DNA of 64,000 bases from Cytophagales bacterium (GCA_013298075.1 JAAFJG010000003.1:1-64000), one strand, 5' to 3'. Shown: positions 1 through 8,906, numbered from the stretch's first letter. The notes: generated from the letters alone by a model not told the origin. A program made the numbers and translations.

Positions 1-78
1 TTCTGAGTTTAAGCAAAATATATTCAATTTTTTTGAGAATATTAAAACTTTCAAAGATAAATTGATGTCTTTAATCTC

Positions 79-561
79 TTGGAATTTTCATATTTCTCCA
101 AACAAAACCAATTAATTTTAAGTATATCTGAAATAGAAAATGTTAAAATTGACCAAAAATCTGCTCCATTTTCTGTGGTTACTAATCCTGATATAATCAA
201 TAAAGACCCAAGAATTACTCCTGAAAATACGCCTTTTAAAGATAATTTGTATTTACGAGGACGCAATGATGCAAATGTTTTTTACAAAGGTTATAAAGGA
301 GCCTCTACCGCTACTTATATTCTCAGTGCTTTCAATCCACCACTTGGATTGGCTACTGCACTTCTTTGTTCATTTAATCCACAAGATAAAAACTTAAATA
401 ATCCTTATCCTGATTTGATGAAAGATGCTGATTATATGCGTGGTTATAGAGAGCAAGCAGGTAGTATAAAAAGGCAAAAAGTGTGGGCAAATTTTGGATA
501 TGGCGTTTTGACTTTAATAGGTTTTTTTGCTCTTATTTTAGTATTATTATTACAAAGATAA
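79..561 (+). CDS. hypothetical membrane protein, N-terminus uncertain
   Basis: I do not recognise a named family with certainty. The C-terminal half (Y-KGYKGA...DADYMRGYREQA...KRQKVW, then a hydrophobic segment at about residues 138-157) resembles small Bacteroidota proteins that normally carry an N-terminal signal peptide. Here the only available start is TTG and there is no signal peptide. A second reading frame is open from the left edge of the window to 115 and overlaps the beginning of this one. The true N-terminus may therefore lie in the other frame (frameshift) or be lost. It is followed directly by an inserted inverted-repeat element at 568. Confidence 0.5.
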   Translation: MEFSYFSKQNQLILSISEIENVKIDQKSAPFSVVTNPDIINKDPRITPENTPFKDNLYLRGRNDANVFYKGYKGASTATYILSAFNPPLGLATALLCSFNPQDKNLNNPYPDLMKDADYMRGYREQAGSIKRQKVWANFGYGVLTLIGFFALILVLLLQR

Positions 562-567
562 ATATTA

Positions 568-722
568 ACTGATGTTACGCAGCCTTTAAATAATATTTGT
601 AATAAGTAGATTTTCTTTCATTTTATTCTGCTTTCTTAATTCTATATTCATTGAAAATCAATATTTTATGATAATGAAATTACCATTTTACAAATTAAAA
701 TTTTACCTTGCGTAACATCAGT
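568..722. repeat. MITE-like element with ACTGATGTTACGCA inverted ends
   Basis: The left end reads ACTGATGTTACGCA and the right end is its exact reverse complement (14 of 14). The AT-rich interior has no reading frame. ATTA lies immediately outside both ends (564-567 and 723-726), as expected for a 4-bp target duplication. It abuts repeat A at 727. Non-autonomous insertion element is an inference; no matching transposase lies in the window. Confidence 0.6.
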
Positions 723-726
723 ATTA

Positions 727-854
727 GTATTTTTTAAATGAAAGAGATTTTAGCACACAGATAACACGGATTTAGCGGATTAATACGGATTTTTTTCTTT
801 TTTCTCAAATTTTTAATGATTTTTGTCAATTTTTGGCTACCATTTAAAAAACTC
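727..854 (+). repeat. Repeat A, copy 1 (128 bp, MITE-like)
   Basis: The left end GTATTTTTTAAATGAAAG and the reverse complement of the right end (GAGTTTTTTAAATGGTAG) form imperfect terminal inverted repeats. TATTA flanks both sides (722-726, 855-859). The interior holds three degenerate nnCGGATT units. Further copies are at 12795-12920, 47252-47376 (inverted) and 52700-52768 (partial). With the element at 568 it fills most of the 562-1028 gap; nothing else is seen in 860-1028. Confidence 0.7.
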
Positions 855-1028
855 TATTAAAAAAAAATATTTTAATGCTCTATACAAATTTTCTAATAAC
901 CAAATGTATTGATAATAATTAAAAGTACTTCTTTAAAAAAAAACTTTTTTTTGAAATTTTTTAAGATTTTTTTGTATTTTTTCTTTATTTACTTTAATAT
1001 TGTAGCTCAATTATAAAAATAAAGAACA

Positions 1029-3164
1029 ATGAAAAAATATATATTATTATACTTACTTTTATTTACATTGACATTCGTTTGTAAAGCACAAGTAGATACT
1101 CAATTTTGGTTTGTCGCTCCTGATGTGGTCAGTATTGCACAAGCACACGCAGATAGACCTGTTTTTTTTACAATAGTTACTGGTAGTACAGCAGCTGCGG
1201 TTACGTTTTCTATACCTGCCAATAATACTTTTACGCCTGTCACATTTAACGTTCTTGCCAATAGTACTCGGAATTATGAACTTACTTCTATCATAGAGTT
1301 TGTAGAAAATAGACCTTTTGGACAAGTCAATAACACAGGTTTTTTGATAACTTCCACTGCTCCCATTAGTCTTTATTATGACGTGAGAGGTATAGGTTCT
1401 TTTAATGCAGACCCTAATTTGAATCAACTATTTCCACTTAATCCTGAGATTTTTGGTTTAAAAGGAAGTAAAGCATTAGGAAAAACTTTTTTTATTCCTT
1501 CTCAAAATTCATTTTCAAATGCCGTATCAGAAGCAAGAGAAAGTATTGATATTGTAGCTACAGAAGATAATACTTTGGTTACTTTTAATCTCACAAGTCA
1601 AGCACAACGCTCGCCAACAGAGTATCAATTCAATCAAGATTATACAATTACTTTGAACAGAGGACAAACATTTGCCCTAAAAGGAACGACAGGACATAGT
1701 AGTTTTTCATTCAAAGGCTCACGAATACAATCAGATAAACCGATTGCAGTTACAATCAGTGATGATTCGATAGATAGAGGTGGCTCTTGGGATTTGATAG
1801 GTGATCAATTATTGCCCGTAGAAAAATGGGGAACTGAATATGTAGTCGTAAGAGGTTTAGCAGGCGCAGGACAAGACAGAGTGTATATAGTGGCTGCCAA
1901 TGATAATACTTCTGTTACTTCAAATGGAGTTGTAAATATCATCAATCGTGGACAACAATTTGAACTCAATGATATATCTACTACTGCGTCTGTTTATATT
2001 ACTTCTACGAAGCCGATTTGTGTGATGCACTTAACAGGACATATTGGAAATAATAATAATGGCATCGAAAGTAACTCATCGATTATTCCACCTTTATCTT
2101 GTGGTGGTTCGACAAGTTTATCTTTTACGAGAAATACGCCCAATGATTTTAGTATGTATGTTTTGGTGAAAGATATAGCCAAAGGTGGTTTTTCTATCAA
2201 TGGTAATGCTGCTTTATTAACCGCAAGCGATTTTGTGGCTGTGGGGACTTCGGGCTGGTCTTTTGCTAATAAAAGTTTCGGAACTGCGCAAATTGCTTTT
2301 GCTGTCAATGCTAATGGAAGTCATATTATTTCGAATAGTATAGGCAATTTTCACTTAGGAATTTCTTCTGCTTTTCGGAATGCAGCCAATAATGTGGTCG
2401 GTTCAAATTGTGCTTATTTCTCAAATGTAGAACAAATTGCGGTTGATTTGGGCGCGGATAGGAGTATTTGTCAAGGACAATCTATTATTTTAGATGGTGG
2501 AATTGGTAATGGTTCGAGAATTTATAGATGGTCAACTCTGGGTAATCCGACCACGCAAACTATTTCTGTGAATACATCAGGAACATATAGTGTAACGGTA
2601 ACAGAAGGCACTTGTTCAGCCACTTCACAAATGACCTTGACCGTCAATCCTATTCCAACGCCCTCAATTATAACTAATTTTAATGCTACTTATTGCACCA
2701 CACAACCGCCAATTCCGATTGTGGTTACGCCTGCGGGAGGAATTTTGACTATCAATGGAGTACAAAATACGACTTTTAATCCTGCTATTTTGGGAGCAGG
2801 AAACTATACGATTGTTTATACATTAACCCAAAATGGTTGCACGAACACAAGCACAAAAAATGTGCAAGTGAATAATTGTTTGGTCAAAGATTTGTTTATT
2901 CCTGATTTATTTTCGCCCAATCAAGATGGAAAAAATGATAAATTTATAATTGCGGGAGAAATTATCAATGATTTTAGAATTAAAATTTTTACAAGATTTG
3001 GTACTTTGGTTTATGAAGGAAGTTTTCAAGACGCAAGCGTAAATGGTTGGGACGGCACGTATAATGGCGTACAACAACCCGCAGGCGTATATATGTGGCA
3101 AATCAGCGGAGAAAATATATCTTATAAAAATAAAAATACAGGTTATTTTTCATTGATTAGATAA
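1029..3164 (+). CDS. T9SS type-B sorting domain protein with IgGFc-binding-like N-terminal region
   Basis: This 711-residue protein has a signal peptide (residues 1-20, ending C-K-A-Q) and should be exported and then moved to the cell surface. Residues about 130-460 look like the IgGFc-binding N-terminal domain family, with repeated FFIPSQ/VEKWGTEY/HLTGHIG-type motifs. Residues 470-545 form a PKD/Ig-like repeat (DLGADRSICQGQSIIL...). The last 90 residues are a gliding-motility-associated C-terminal domain (IPDLFSPNQDGKNDKF, WDGTYNGVQQPAGVY), the signal for type IX secretion, sorting type B. Such substrates usually pair with a PorP/SprF protein. The only one here is 33 kb away (36321-37352), so a partnership is speculative. 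It is transcribed alone and ends at a terminator. Confidence 0.85.
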   Translation: MKKYILLYLLLFTLTFVCKAQVDTQFWFVAPDVVSIAQAHADRPVFFTIVTGSTAAAVTFSIPANNTFTPVTFNVLANSTRNYELTSIIEFVENRPFGQVNNTGFLITSTAPISLYYDVRGIGSFNADPNLNQLFPLNPEIFGLKGSKALGKTFFIPSQNSFSNAVSEARESIDIVATEDNTLVTFNLTSQAQRSPTEYQFNQDYTITLNRGQTFALKGTTGHSSFSFKGSRIQSDKPIAVTISDDSIDRGGSWDLIGDQLLPVEKWGTEYVVVRGLAGAGQDRVYIVAANDNTSVTSNGVVNIINRGQQFELNDISTTASVYITSTKPICVMHLTGHIGNNNNGIESNSSIIPPLSCGGSTSLSFTRNTPNDFSMYVLVKDIAKGGFSINGNAALLTASDFVAVGTSGWSFANKSFGTAQIAFAVNANGSHIISNSIGNFHLGISSAFRNAANNVVGSNCAYFSNVEQIAVDLGADRSICQGQSIILDGGIGNGSRIYRWSTLGNPTTQTISVNTSGTYSVTVTEGTCSATSQMTLTVNPIPTPSIITNFNATYCTTQPPIPIVVTPAGGILTINGVQNTTFNPAILGAGNYTIVYTLTQNGCTNTSTKNVQVNNCLVKDLFIPDLFSPNQDGKNDKFIIAGEIINDFRIKIFTRFGTLVYEGSFQDASVNGWDGTYNGVQQPAGVYMWQISGENISYKNKNTGYFSLIR

Positions 3165-3182
3165 TATTTAAAAAAATAAATG

Positions 3183-3216
3183 TACTCCAAAAATATGTTT
3201 CGTTGTTTTTGGAGTA
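3183..3216 (+). terminator. Rho-independent terminator-like hairpin
   Basis: An 11-bp stem (TACTCCAAAAA / TTTTTGGAGTA) lies 19 bases after the stop of the 1029-3164 gene. Confidence 0.6.
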
Positions 3217-3245
3217 TATTAATAAAAAAATAAAGGCACATCAAA

Positions 3246-3420
3246 AATTATTGTGGAAGTAATTTTATTCTAATATGAATAGCCATTTATTTTGAAAAAT
3301 ACAGGGATTTTGGCTAAGGCAAATGATTGAATTTTTTATTATCCTCCAGATAAATTTGGAGGCGGTTCAAAAAACACGTTTCAAAAAAATCATTTTTTGC
3401 ATAAATTTTCTGAGAATCAG
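3246..3420 (+). repeat. Repeat B copy (about 175 bp, degenerate)
   Basis: It shares the B-family order: an ATTATTGTGGA-type left end, TAATATGAATAG, a degraded GGCTAAGGC hairpin, TTGAAT, the CCTCCAGAT/ATTTGGAGG palindrome, then TTCAAAAAACA. Its right end reaches to within 6 bases of the stop codon of the converging gene at 3426. Confidence 0.6.
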
Positions 3421-3425
3421 TCTAA

Positions 3426-4055
3426 TTAAACGGTTTTATTACCAAATCTAATAATCAATTCTGCTACTATCATATTCGGAACCCAACTCAACCAAGCCGT
3501 TAGCCAAATCGTTGTGGTATATGGCACTCCCCAATCTAAACTCAAAATTGGCACCCAAATTCTAAGCATTACGGCAGAAAAAGTCAAGGCAAAACTTCTT
3601 ATCATCCAAATTTTATGCGATTCTACTTGTTTTTGTCTGATTTTTTGATAGGCAATATAAGAAATAGAAATCCAAAGAATGGATAATAAAGTAAAACCAA
3701 TTTGTGCTAATCTGCCTCCATTCGCAAAAAAAGCCATATACAAACCGCTTGGCGAAGCAATAAACAGCACACAAAAAATATAGGCTTTACCTAATTGTCG
3801 ATGTAAAAATAAATATTTTTTTCGGAAAGAAGAAATAAACAAAAAGGGTCCGATTGCCAAACAAATAATACTTCCCATTACGTGCATATAAAACGCAGAC
3901 ATCCACCACACGTCACGTATAAAAGCCTGTTTTTGTAATAAAAAACCTATATCTGTTTTAAAAGATAAATATTCAAAAGTTATCAGACTTAAATACACAG
4001 ATAAAAAAGCAATAATTACCCAAAAAAAACGTCTTAATCCAATAATTGCTATCAT
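3426..4055 (-). CDS. DUF2306-type membrane protein
   Basis: 209 residues with about six hydrophobic segments. The histidine-containing motifs match the DUF2306 family: YMHVMGSIICL, FLHRQLGKAYI, and ESHKIWMIRSFALTFSAVMLR. It is probably an integral inner-membrane protein. The family's function is unknown; its histidines could bind a metal or heme, but that is an inference. The 3' end faces repeat B. The gene lies downstream of the 4100-4468 and waaA genes on the same strand. Confidence 0.75.
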   Translation of the reverse strand: MIAIIGLRRFFWVIIAFLSVYLSLITFEYLSFKTDIGFLLQKQAFIRDVWWMSAFYMHVMGSIICLAIGPFLFISSFRKKYLFLHRQLGKAYIFCVLFIASPSGLYMAFFANGGRLAQIGFTLLSILWISISYIAYQKIRQKQVESHKIWMIRSFALTFSAVMLRIWVPILSLDWGVPYTTTIWLTAWLSWVPNMIVAELIIRFGNKTV

Positions 4056-4099
4056 TTTTATATTTCGTTAAGGTAGAGAATTATCATTATTTTTAGTTT

Positions 4100-4468
4100 T
4101 TAATCTTCATTATTTTTTGGCTTTGAGTGCCTGTCAAGAATACTATCTTCTTCATCTATTTTAATTCTCATACCCATTTTTTCTTGGACTACATTTTGTA
4201 AAAGTTGGTTAGATTTTACTAATTTTTCGTTTCTCTGTTCCAAATCATCAATGATTTTTTGGTATGCGTCATTTTTGAATAAATTGATTTTATACAATAA
4301 AAAAATAGACCAAAATACACATAAAATTAAAAAAATAATTCCTCCGTCCCAGCCTGTCAAATAAGTAAATATTGCCCAAGTAAAGCCCAATTCACCTATA
4401 CGCGACAAGAATCCTTCAAAATCTTTTCCGTTTAGATGTATTTCTACAATTGGTTTTTCATTTTCCAT
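4100..4468 (-). CDS. hypothetical membrane protein with C-terminal coiled coil
   Basis: 122 residues. One or two hydrophobic stretches at about residues 28-65 (FTWAIFTYL...IIFLILCVFWSIFLLY) are followed by a charged, probably coiled-coil region (YQKIIDDLEQRNEKLVKSNQLL). I do not recognise a family. The start lies only 7 bases from the waaA stop, so the two genes are almost certainly co-transcribed. Confidence 0.6.
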   Translation of the reverse strand: MENEKPIVEIHLNGKDFEGFLSRIGELGFTWAIFTYLTGWDGGIIFLILCVFWSIFLLYKINLFKNDAYQKIIDDLEQRNEKLVKSNQLLQNVVQEKMGMRIKIDEEDSILDRHSKPKNNED

Positions 4469-4475
4469 TTTTTAT

Positions 4476-5717
4476 TTATGATATTTTTGAAAAGAAACGA
4501 AATATTTTTTCAGTTCCTCCTGTATGATTATTGACATAATTTTTACAAATTTCACCTATTTCTTTTCTTTTTTCTTCGTCTGCATATAATCTATCAAAGT
4601 AAAGTTCTAATTCTTCTGGATTACTGATAGAAAAAGCCCCGCCATCTTCTACTAAGTCTTCTGCTTCAGGGAATTTTTCATATTTATCTCCAAAAAAAAT
4701 AGGCACGCCAAAAGTCGCTGGCTCCAAAATATTATGCAAACCTTCTCCAAAAGCCCCACCTATATACGCAAAATCCGCATACGCATAGATGCGTGAAAGC
4801 ATACCAATATTATCAATAATCAACACATTTTTTTTGATAAAATCTTTATTTTCTGCGATTTGAGAATATCTAATGGTATCTTTTAATTCTTCTTCTATTC
4901 TTTCTAAAATATTTTCTTTGATTTCGTGAGGAGCAATAATTACTTTGATAGGTTGTTGAAAATTATTTAAAAATGGAATAATCACATCTAAATCTTTATT
5001 CCAACAACTTCCTATCACAAATATTTTTTTATCTTGTTGAAAATTAGCAATTTGAGGCAAATGCACCAAAGAAGTAGAAGTTTCTTTTACTCTATCAAAA
5101 CGTGTATCGCCCACATTGATAACGTTGGTGATTTGATTATTTTCTAATACATCAATTGAGTTTTCATCTTGTACAAATATTTTTGTAAAATTACTAATTA
5201 TTTTTTTAAAAGGCTGTCCATACCATTTAAACATAAATTGCTCGGCTCTAAAAATAGCAGAAAATAACACACAAGGTATATTTCTTTTTTGAATTTCATT
5301 CAAATAATGAAACCAAAAATCATATTTTATCCAAAAAACATAGACAGGTTTTACTAAATTTAGTAATTTTTTGGCATTTTTGGGCGTATCCAATGGTAGA
5401 TAAAAAATATAATCCGCGTGTTCATAATTTTTATTTACCTCAAAACCAGAAGGCGAAAAAAAAGTAATCAATATTTTATGGTGATTGTTAGCTTGCAATT
5501 TTATTTTTTCTATCAAAGGGCGTGCTTGCTCAAATTCACCCAAGGAAGAAGCGTGAAACCAAATAATAGAATCCGTATTGTTGGCAAAGGCTTTTTCTAA
5601 GGAAATCCAAATATTTTTTCTACCATTTTTCCAAGCCTTTGCTTTTGCATTAAACAAAGAAACAATGCTAATTAAAAAACCATACAAATAAATAAATAAC
5701 GTGTAAAAAAATATCAT
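4476..5717 (-). CDS. waaA: 3-deoxy-D-manno-octulosonic acid (Kdo) transferase
   Basis: WaaA/KdtA moves Kdo from CMP-Kdo onto lipid A at the inner face of the cytoplasmic membrane. The 413-residue length is normal. The N-terminal membrane anchor (about residues 1-20) is present. The family motif WFHASSLGEFEQ supplies the catalytic glutamate, and the C-terminal sugar-nucleotide motif GEGLHNILEPATFGVPIFFG is intact. kdsA, which makes the Kdo precursor, lies at 41915-42763. It is the first gene of a three-gene leftward run ending at 3426. The only -7 box seen lies about 42 bases upstream of the start. Confidence 0.93.
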   Translation of the reverse strand: MIFFYTLFIYLYGFLISIVSLFNAKAKAWKNGRKNIWISLEKAFANNTDSIIWFHASSLGEFEQARPLIEKIKLQANNHHKILITFFSPSGFEVNKNYEHADYIFYLPLDTPKNAKKLLNLVKPVYVFWIKYDFWFHYLNEIQKRNIPCVLFSAIFRAEQFMFKWYGQPFKKIISNFTKIFVQDENSIDVLENNQITNVINVGDTRFDRVKETSTSLVHLPQIANFQQDKKIFVIGSCWNKDLDVIIPFLNNFQQPIKVIIAPHEIKENILERIEEELKDTIRYSQIAENKDFIKKNVLIIDNIGMLSRIYAYADFAYIGGAFGEGLHNILEPATFGVPIFFGDKYEKFPEAEDLVEDGGAFSISNPEELELYFDRLYADEEKRKEIGEICKNYVNNHTGGTEKIFRFFSKIS

Positions 5718-5758
5718 TCAAAATAAAAAATAGAAGGAAGTATCATCTAAGTTTATGC

Positions 5759-5766
5759 AAAATTAT
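5759..5766 (-). promoter_or_regulatory. -7 box for waaA
   Basis: Reads TAATTTTG on the minus strand, matching the Bacteroidota TAnnTTTG box. No TTTG is seen at the usual 19-base spacing, so this is a weak call. Confidence 0.4.
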
Positions 5767-5938
5767 TGATATTTTTTTAAATTATTTGTAATTATTTGAT
5801 TTATTTTTAGAATAATAATTTTTTAACCAAAAAAAGATTTTCTTAGGAGTAACAAAATCAAAAAAATCAAAAAATACCAAAAAATACCAAAAAAATCGAA
5901 ATATTTACATCAATTCTTATAAATTTTATATTTTTTAT

Positions 5939-5946
5939 TACCTTTG
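5939..5946 (+). promoter_or_regulatory. -7 box for the cystathionine beta-synthase gene
   Basis: TACCTTTG, an exact TAnnTTTG match 39 bases before the ATG at 5986. It overlaps a possible TTG start at 5944, which argues for the internal ATG as the real start. Confidence 0.6.
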
Positions 5947-5985
5947 CAAAGTTATTTTTATTTTTCAAATGTAGATTTATTTTTT

Positions 5986-7365
5986 ATGCAATATTATAAC
6001 TCAATTATCGAAACTATCGGTAACACTCCTCTTGTCAAACTCAATCGTATTTTTAAAGGAATCAAAGGAACAGTGTTAGCAAAAGTCGAATATTTTAACC
6101 CAGGTAATTCTGTCAAAGATAGAATGGCGGTCAAAATGGTAGAAGACGCTGAAAAAGCAGGACTTTTGAAACCCGGCGGCACCATCATCGAAGGGACCTC
6201 AGGCAACACAGGAATGGGCTTAGCCTTAGCCGCAGTTGCCAAAGGTTACAAGTGTATTTTTACAATGGCTGACAAACAATCGCAACAAAAAATCGATATT
6301 TTACGTGCCGTAGGGGCAGAAGTATATGTTTGCCCAACCAACGTCGCCCCCGATGATCCTCGCTCTTATTATTCGGTAGCACGCCGTTTGAACAAAGAAA
6401 TTCCTAATTCTTTTTATCCAAATCAATACGATAATTTGTCTAATGCCACAGCACATTATGAAACTACGGGACCTGAAATTTGGAAACAAACCGAGGGAAA
6501 AATTACGCATTATGTATCAACCGTAGGCACAGGCGGGACTATGTGTGGGGCTGCCAAATATTTAAAAGAACAAAATCCAGATATTTTTACGTTGGGAATT
6601 GATACGTATGGCTCTGTTTTCAAAAAATATAAAGAAACAGGAATTTTTGATGAAAACGAAATTTATCCTTATTTAACCGAAGGTTTTGGAGAAGATATTT
6701 TACCAAAAAATGTAGATTTTAGTTTGATAGATTTATTCATCAAAGTTACAGATAAAGATGCTGCGATTATGGCTCGAAGACTATCCAAAGAAGAAGGTCT
6801 TTTTATAGGTTGGTCGTGTGGTTCTGCGGTTTTTGGTGCGTTGGAATATGCTCGCCAAAATCTAAAAGAAGACGATGTGATGGTGATTATTTTGCCCGAC
6901 CACGGCACGCGTTATTTAGGAAAAATTTATAATGATGCTTGGATGAAAGACCACGGATTTTTAGAAATGCGTGATTTTGGCACTGCCAGAGATATAATTA
7001 AATATCACCAAAAACAAGGACGAAAAGAAGTTATCACGATTGATAAAGGTACAAAAGTAATAGATGCCATTAAAATAATGGGAAAAGAAGGCATTTCACA
7101 ACTTCCAATCACTGATGGAGAACATTTTATCGGTAGTATTACTGATTCAAAATTGTTGTATCAAATGATTGAAACGCCTGAAATTAAAGACCAATTAGTA
7201 ACAGAAGTAATGGGAAAACCTTTTAAATTTGTGGCTTTGGACAATACAATTGACGTTTTGTCGTCTTTGATTGACCAAGATAATAAAGCACTTTTGGTAC
7301 GTGATGACTTGTATAGAATTTATATTATTACGCAAGCCGATTTATTGGAAGCAATCTCAAATTAA
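5986..7365 (+). CDS. cystathionine beta-synthase (PLP enzyme with CBS pair)
   Basis: This PLP-dependent fold-type II enzyme probably condenses serine and homocysteine to cystathionine. Starting at 5986 gives 459 residues beginning MQYYNSIIETIGNTPLVKL, the family's normal N-terminus; an upstream TTG would fall inside the promoter. The PLP lysine lies in NPGNSVKDRM, the substrate loop in EGTSGNTGMGLA, and the phosphate-binding loop in STVGTGGTMCG. Residues about 340-455 form two CBS domains, which in this family bind adenosyl ligands. The full-length architecture favours cystathionine beta-synthase over cysteine synthase CysK/CysM, but a cysteine synthase activity cannot be excluded. It is monocistronic, with a promoter and a terminator. 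Confidence 0.85.
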   Translation: MQYYNSIIETIGNTPLVKLNRIFKGIKGTVLAKVEYFNPGNSVKDRMAVKMVEDAEKAGLLKPGGTIIEGTSGNTGMGLALAAVAKGYKCIFTMADKQSQQKIDILRAVGAEVYVCPTNVAPDDPRSYYSVARRLNKEIPNSFYPNQYDNLSNATAHYETTGPEIWKQTEGKITHYVSTVGTGGTMCGAAKYLKEQNPDIFTLGIDTYGSVFKKYKETGIFDENEIYPYLTEGFGEDILPKNVDFSLIDLFIKVTDKDAAIMARRLSKEEGLFIGWSCGSAVFGALEYARQNLKEDDVMVIILPDHGTRYLGKIYNDAWMKDHGFLEMRDFGTARDIIKYHQKQGRKEVITIDKGTKVIDAIKIMGKEGISQLPITDGEHFIGSITDSKLLYQMIETPEIKDQLVTEVMGKPFKFVALDNTIDVLSSLIDQDNKALLVRDDLYRIYIITQADLLEAISN

Positions 7366-7375
7366 GTTAAAAAAT

Positions 7376-7417
7376 AAAGTCAAATTATTGTTTTTTTAGA
7401 TAATAATTTGACTTTTT
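7376..7417 (+). terminator. terminator after cystathionine beta-synthase
   Basis: The stem AAAGTCAAATTATT pairs with AATAATTTGACTTT and is followed by T residues, between the 7365 stop and the 7427 start. Confidence 0.65.
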
Positions 7418-7426
7418 TAAGATAAA

Positions 7427-8158
7427 ATGAACAACGAAAATATTATTTCTATCAAAAATTTGTCTGTTAGTTATGGCGAAAAAAATGTATTAGAAAACAT
7501 TACATTTGACATTCCTGCGGGCATAATGTGTGGAATTGTGGGTATGAATGGATCAGGAAAAACCACACTTTTGAAGTCTATTTTACAACTTGTCAAGATA
7601 AAAAGTGGAGAAGTTAAAATTTTTGATACAGATTTAAAAAACGTAAGACAAAAAATTGCGTATATTCCACAAAGAGCAAGCATCGATTGGGATTTTCCTG
7701 CTATGGTGGCAGAAGTAGTGATGATGGGCAGAATCAATCCTAAAAATTTATTTTCAAGACCTCAAAAAGAAGACAAAGAAATTGTACAAAAATCATTAGA
7801 ACAAGTAGGTTTGACAAATTTTGCTCATAGACAAATTTCAGAACTTTCAGGTGGACAACAACAACGTACTTTTTTGGCGCGTGCTTTGGCACAACAAGCA
7901 GAATTATATTTATTTGATGAACCTTTTGCAGGCATAGATAGAGCAAGCGAAGATGCTATTGTATTGATTTTGAAGGAGTTACAAAAACAAGGAAACACTA
8001 TTATTATCATTCATCACGACCTAAATTCTATCAAAGAATATTTTAATGAATTGATTTTATTGAATAAAATTTTGGTAGCAGCAGGAAAAACGGAAGAGAT
8101 TTTTAATAAGGAAAATCTCGAAATTACTTATAATGGACGTTTGCCAATGTTTTTGTGA
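7427..8158 (+). CDS. metal (Mn/Zn-type) ABC transporter ATP-binding protein
   Basis: This 243-residue ATPase should energise uptake of a divalent metal at the inner membrane. Visible motifs are Walker A GMNGSGKTT (about residues 39-47), the signature LSGGQQQR, and Walker B LYLFDEPFAGID. The switch histidine lies in IIIIHHDLN. YIPQR-SIDWDFP and EVVMMGR are typical of the manganese/zinc (MntB/ZnuC-like) subfamily. No permease or binding-protein gene lies next to it. A terminator precedes it and a hairpin follows, so it stands alone and its partners must be elsewhere. Confidence 0.85.
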   Translation: MNNENIISIKNLSVSYGEKNVLENITFDIPAGIMCGIVGMNGSGKTTLLKSILQLVKIKSGEVKIFDTDLKNVRQKIAYIPQRASIDWDFPAMVAEVVMMGRINPKNLFSRPQKEDKEIVQKSLEQVGLTNFAHRQISELSGGQQQRTFLARALAQQAELYLFDEPFAGIDRASEDAIVLILKELQKQGNTIIIIHHDLNSIKEYFNELILLNKILVAAGKTEEIFNKENLEITYNGRLPMFL

Positions 8159-8160
8159 GA

Positions 8161-8198
8161 AAATAGGTAGGATAACATTTTTTTTATCTTACCTATTT
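8161..8198. terminator. bidirectional terminator between converging genes
   Basis: AAATAGGTAGGATAA pairs (with one mismatch) with TTATCTTACCTATTT across an 8-base T run. It serves the + gene ending at 8158 and the - gene ending at 8223. Confidence 0.6.
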
Positions 8199-8222
8199 GT
8201 ATTTTTGATAAATAACCAAAAA

Positions 8223-8763
8223 CTATTTTGTCTGCATTTTTATTTTTCTTTCGATTCTTTCGAGTGCCTTTTCAAGTTGTCTGATATGTTTTTTATCTTC
8301 TTCTTTATTTTGTTTGATTAAATCTGTTTTAGATTGGGTAAGAAATTTTTTAAATTCGTATAAACTTTGAAGAGATAATTCAAAATTTTTATTATCTTTA
8401 TTTTCTTTGTTAGTTGTTTTACTTTCGTTAGATTTAACTTCTTGTTTTTCGCCTATTTTTGCTAATAATCTGGCAGTTTTTTTAATATCTTCATATTTTA
8501 CCACCTTTCTCACGCTATATGCGAGCAGTAAAATATCCTCGAATATTTTTTTGTTCATTTCTGTACTTTCTTGTTTATATTCTTTGACAGACAAAACAAG
8601 ATTTTTTATTTCTGTTTCTGTTAGTTCTTTTGAATTAGAAACAGAAAGATACATTTGTTCGAGTGTTCTTTCTGTTTTTAAGTCCTCTCTTTGATTGTTA
8701 TTTTTAGTTTGACAAGTTGCAAAAAAAAAGCAGAAAAAATATTTTTACAAAAATGATTTTCAT
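8223..8763 (-). CDS. hypothetical lipoprotein, frameshifted at an A9/T9 tract in the signal peptide
   Basis: The intact downstream frame (8223-8654, 143 residues) is a charged helical protein of unknown function. In the other frame an ATG at 8763 opens a typical signal sequence (MKIIFVKIFFLLFF) that hits a stop just past a run of nine T (8721-8729 as A on the + strand). Removing one T joins the frames and gives ...FFATCQTKNNN..., a lipobox cysteine followed by the rest of the protein. The full product would be about 179 residues, anchored in a membrane by lipid. The single-base shift may be sequencing error, mutation or slippage-based on/off switching; the sequence cannot tell which. Confidence 0.55.
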
Positions 8764-8842
8764 TGGATTTAAAATTTAAAATGTGAGAAATTACCATTAT
8801 ATTTCAGGATATAATTACTTGTTAAAACGTTTTTATTCGAAA

Positions 8843-8888
8843 AAAGTTTGGTTTATTTTATAAAATTTTATAAAATAAACTAAACTTT
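8843..8888 (-). terminator. long hairpin downstream of the ABC-F gene
   Basis: A nearly perfect inverted repeat of about 22 bp (AAAGTTT-GTTTATTTTATAAAA...) with its end 18 bases past the stop at 8907. Confidence 0.6.
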
Positions 8889-8906
8889 ACAACTCATTTT
8901 ATATTT

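Noticed and set aside
5944-5985. Upstream TTG start adding 14 residues to the cystathionine beta-synthase
   Set aside because: The TTG lies inside the TACCTTTG promoter box and the added residues have no family similarity.
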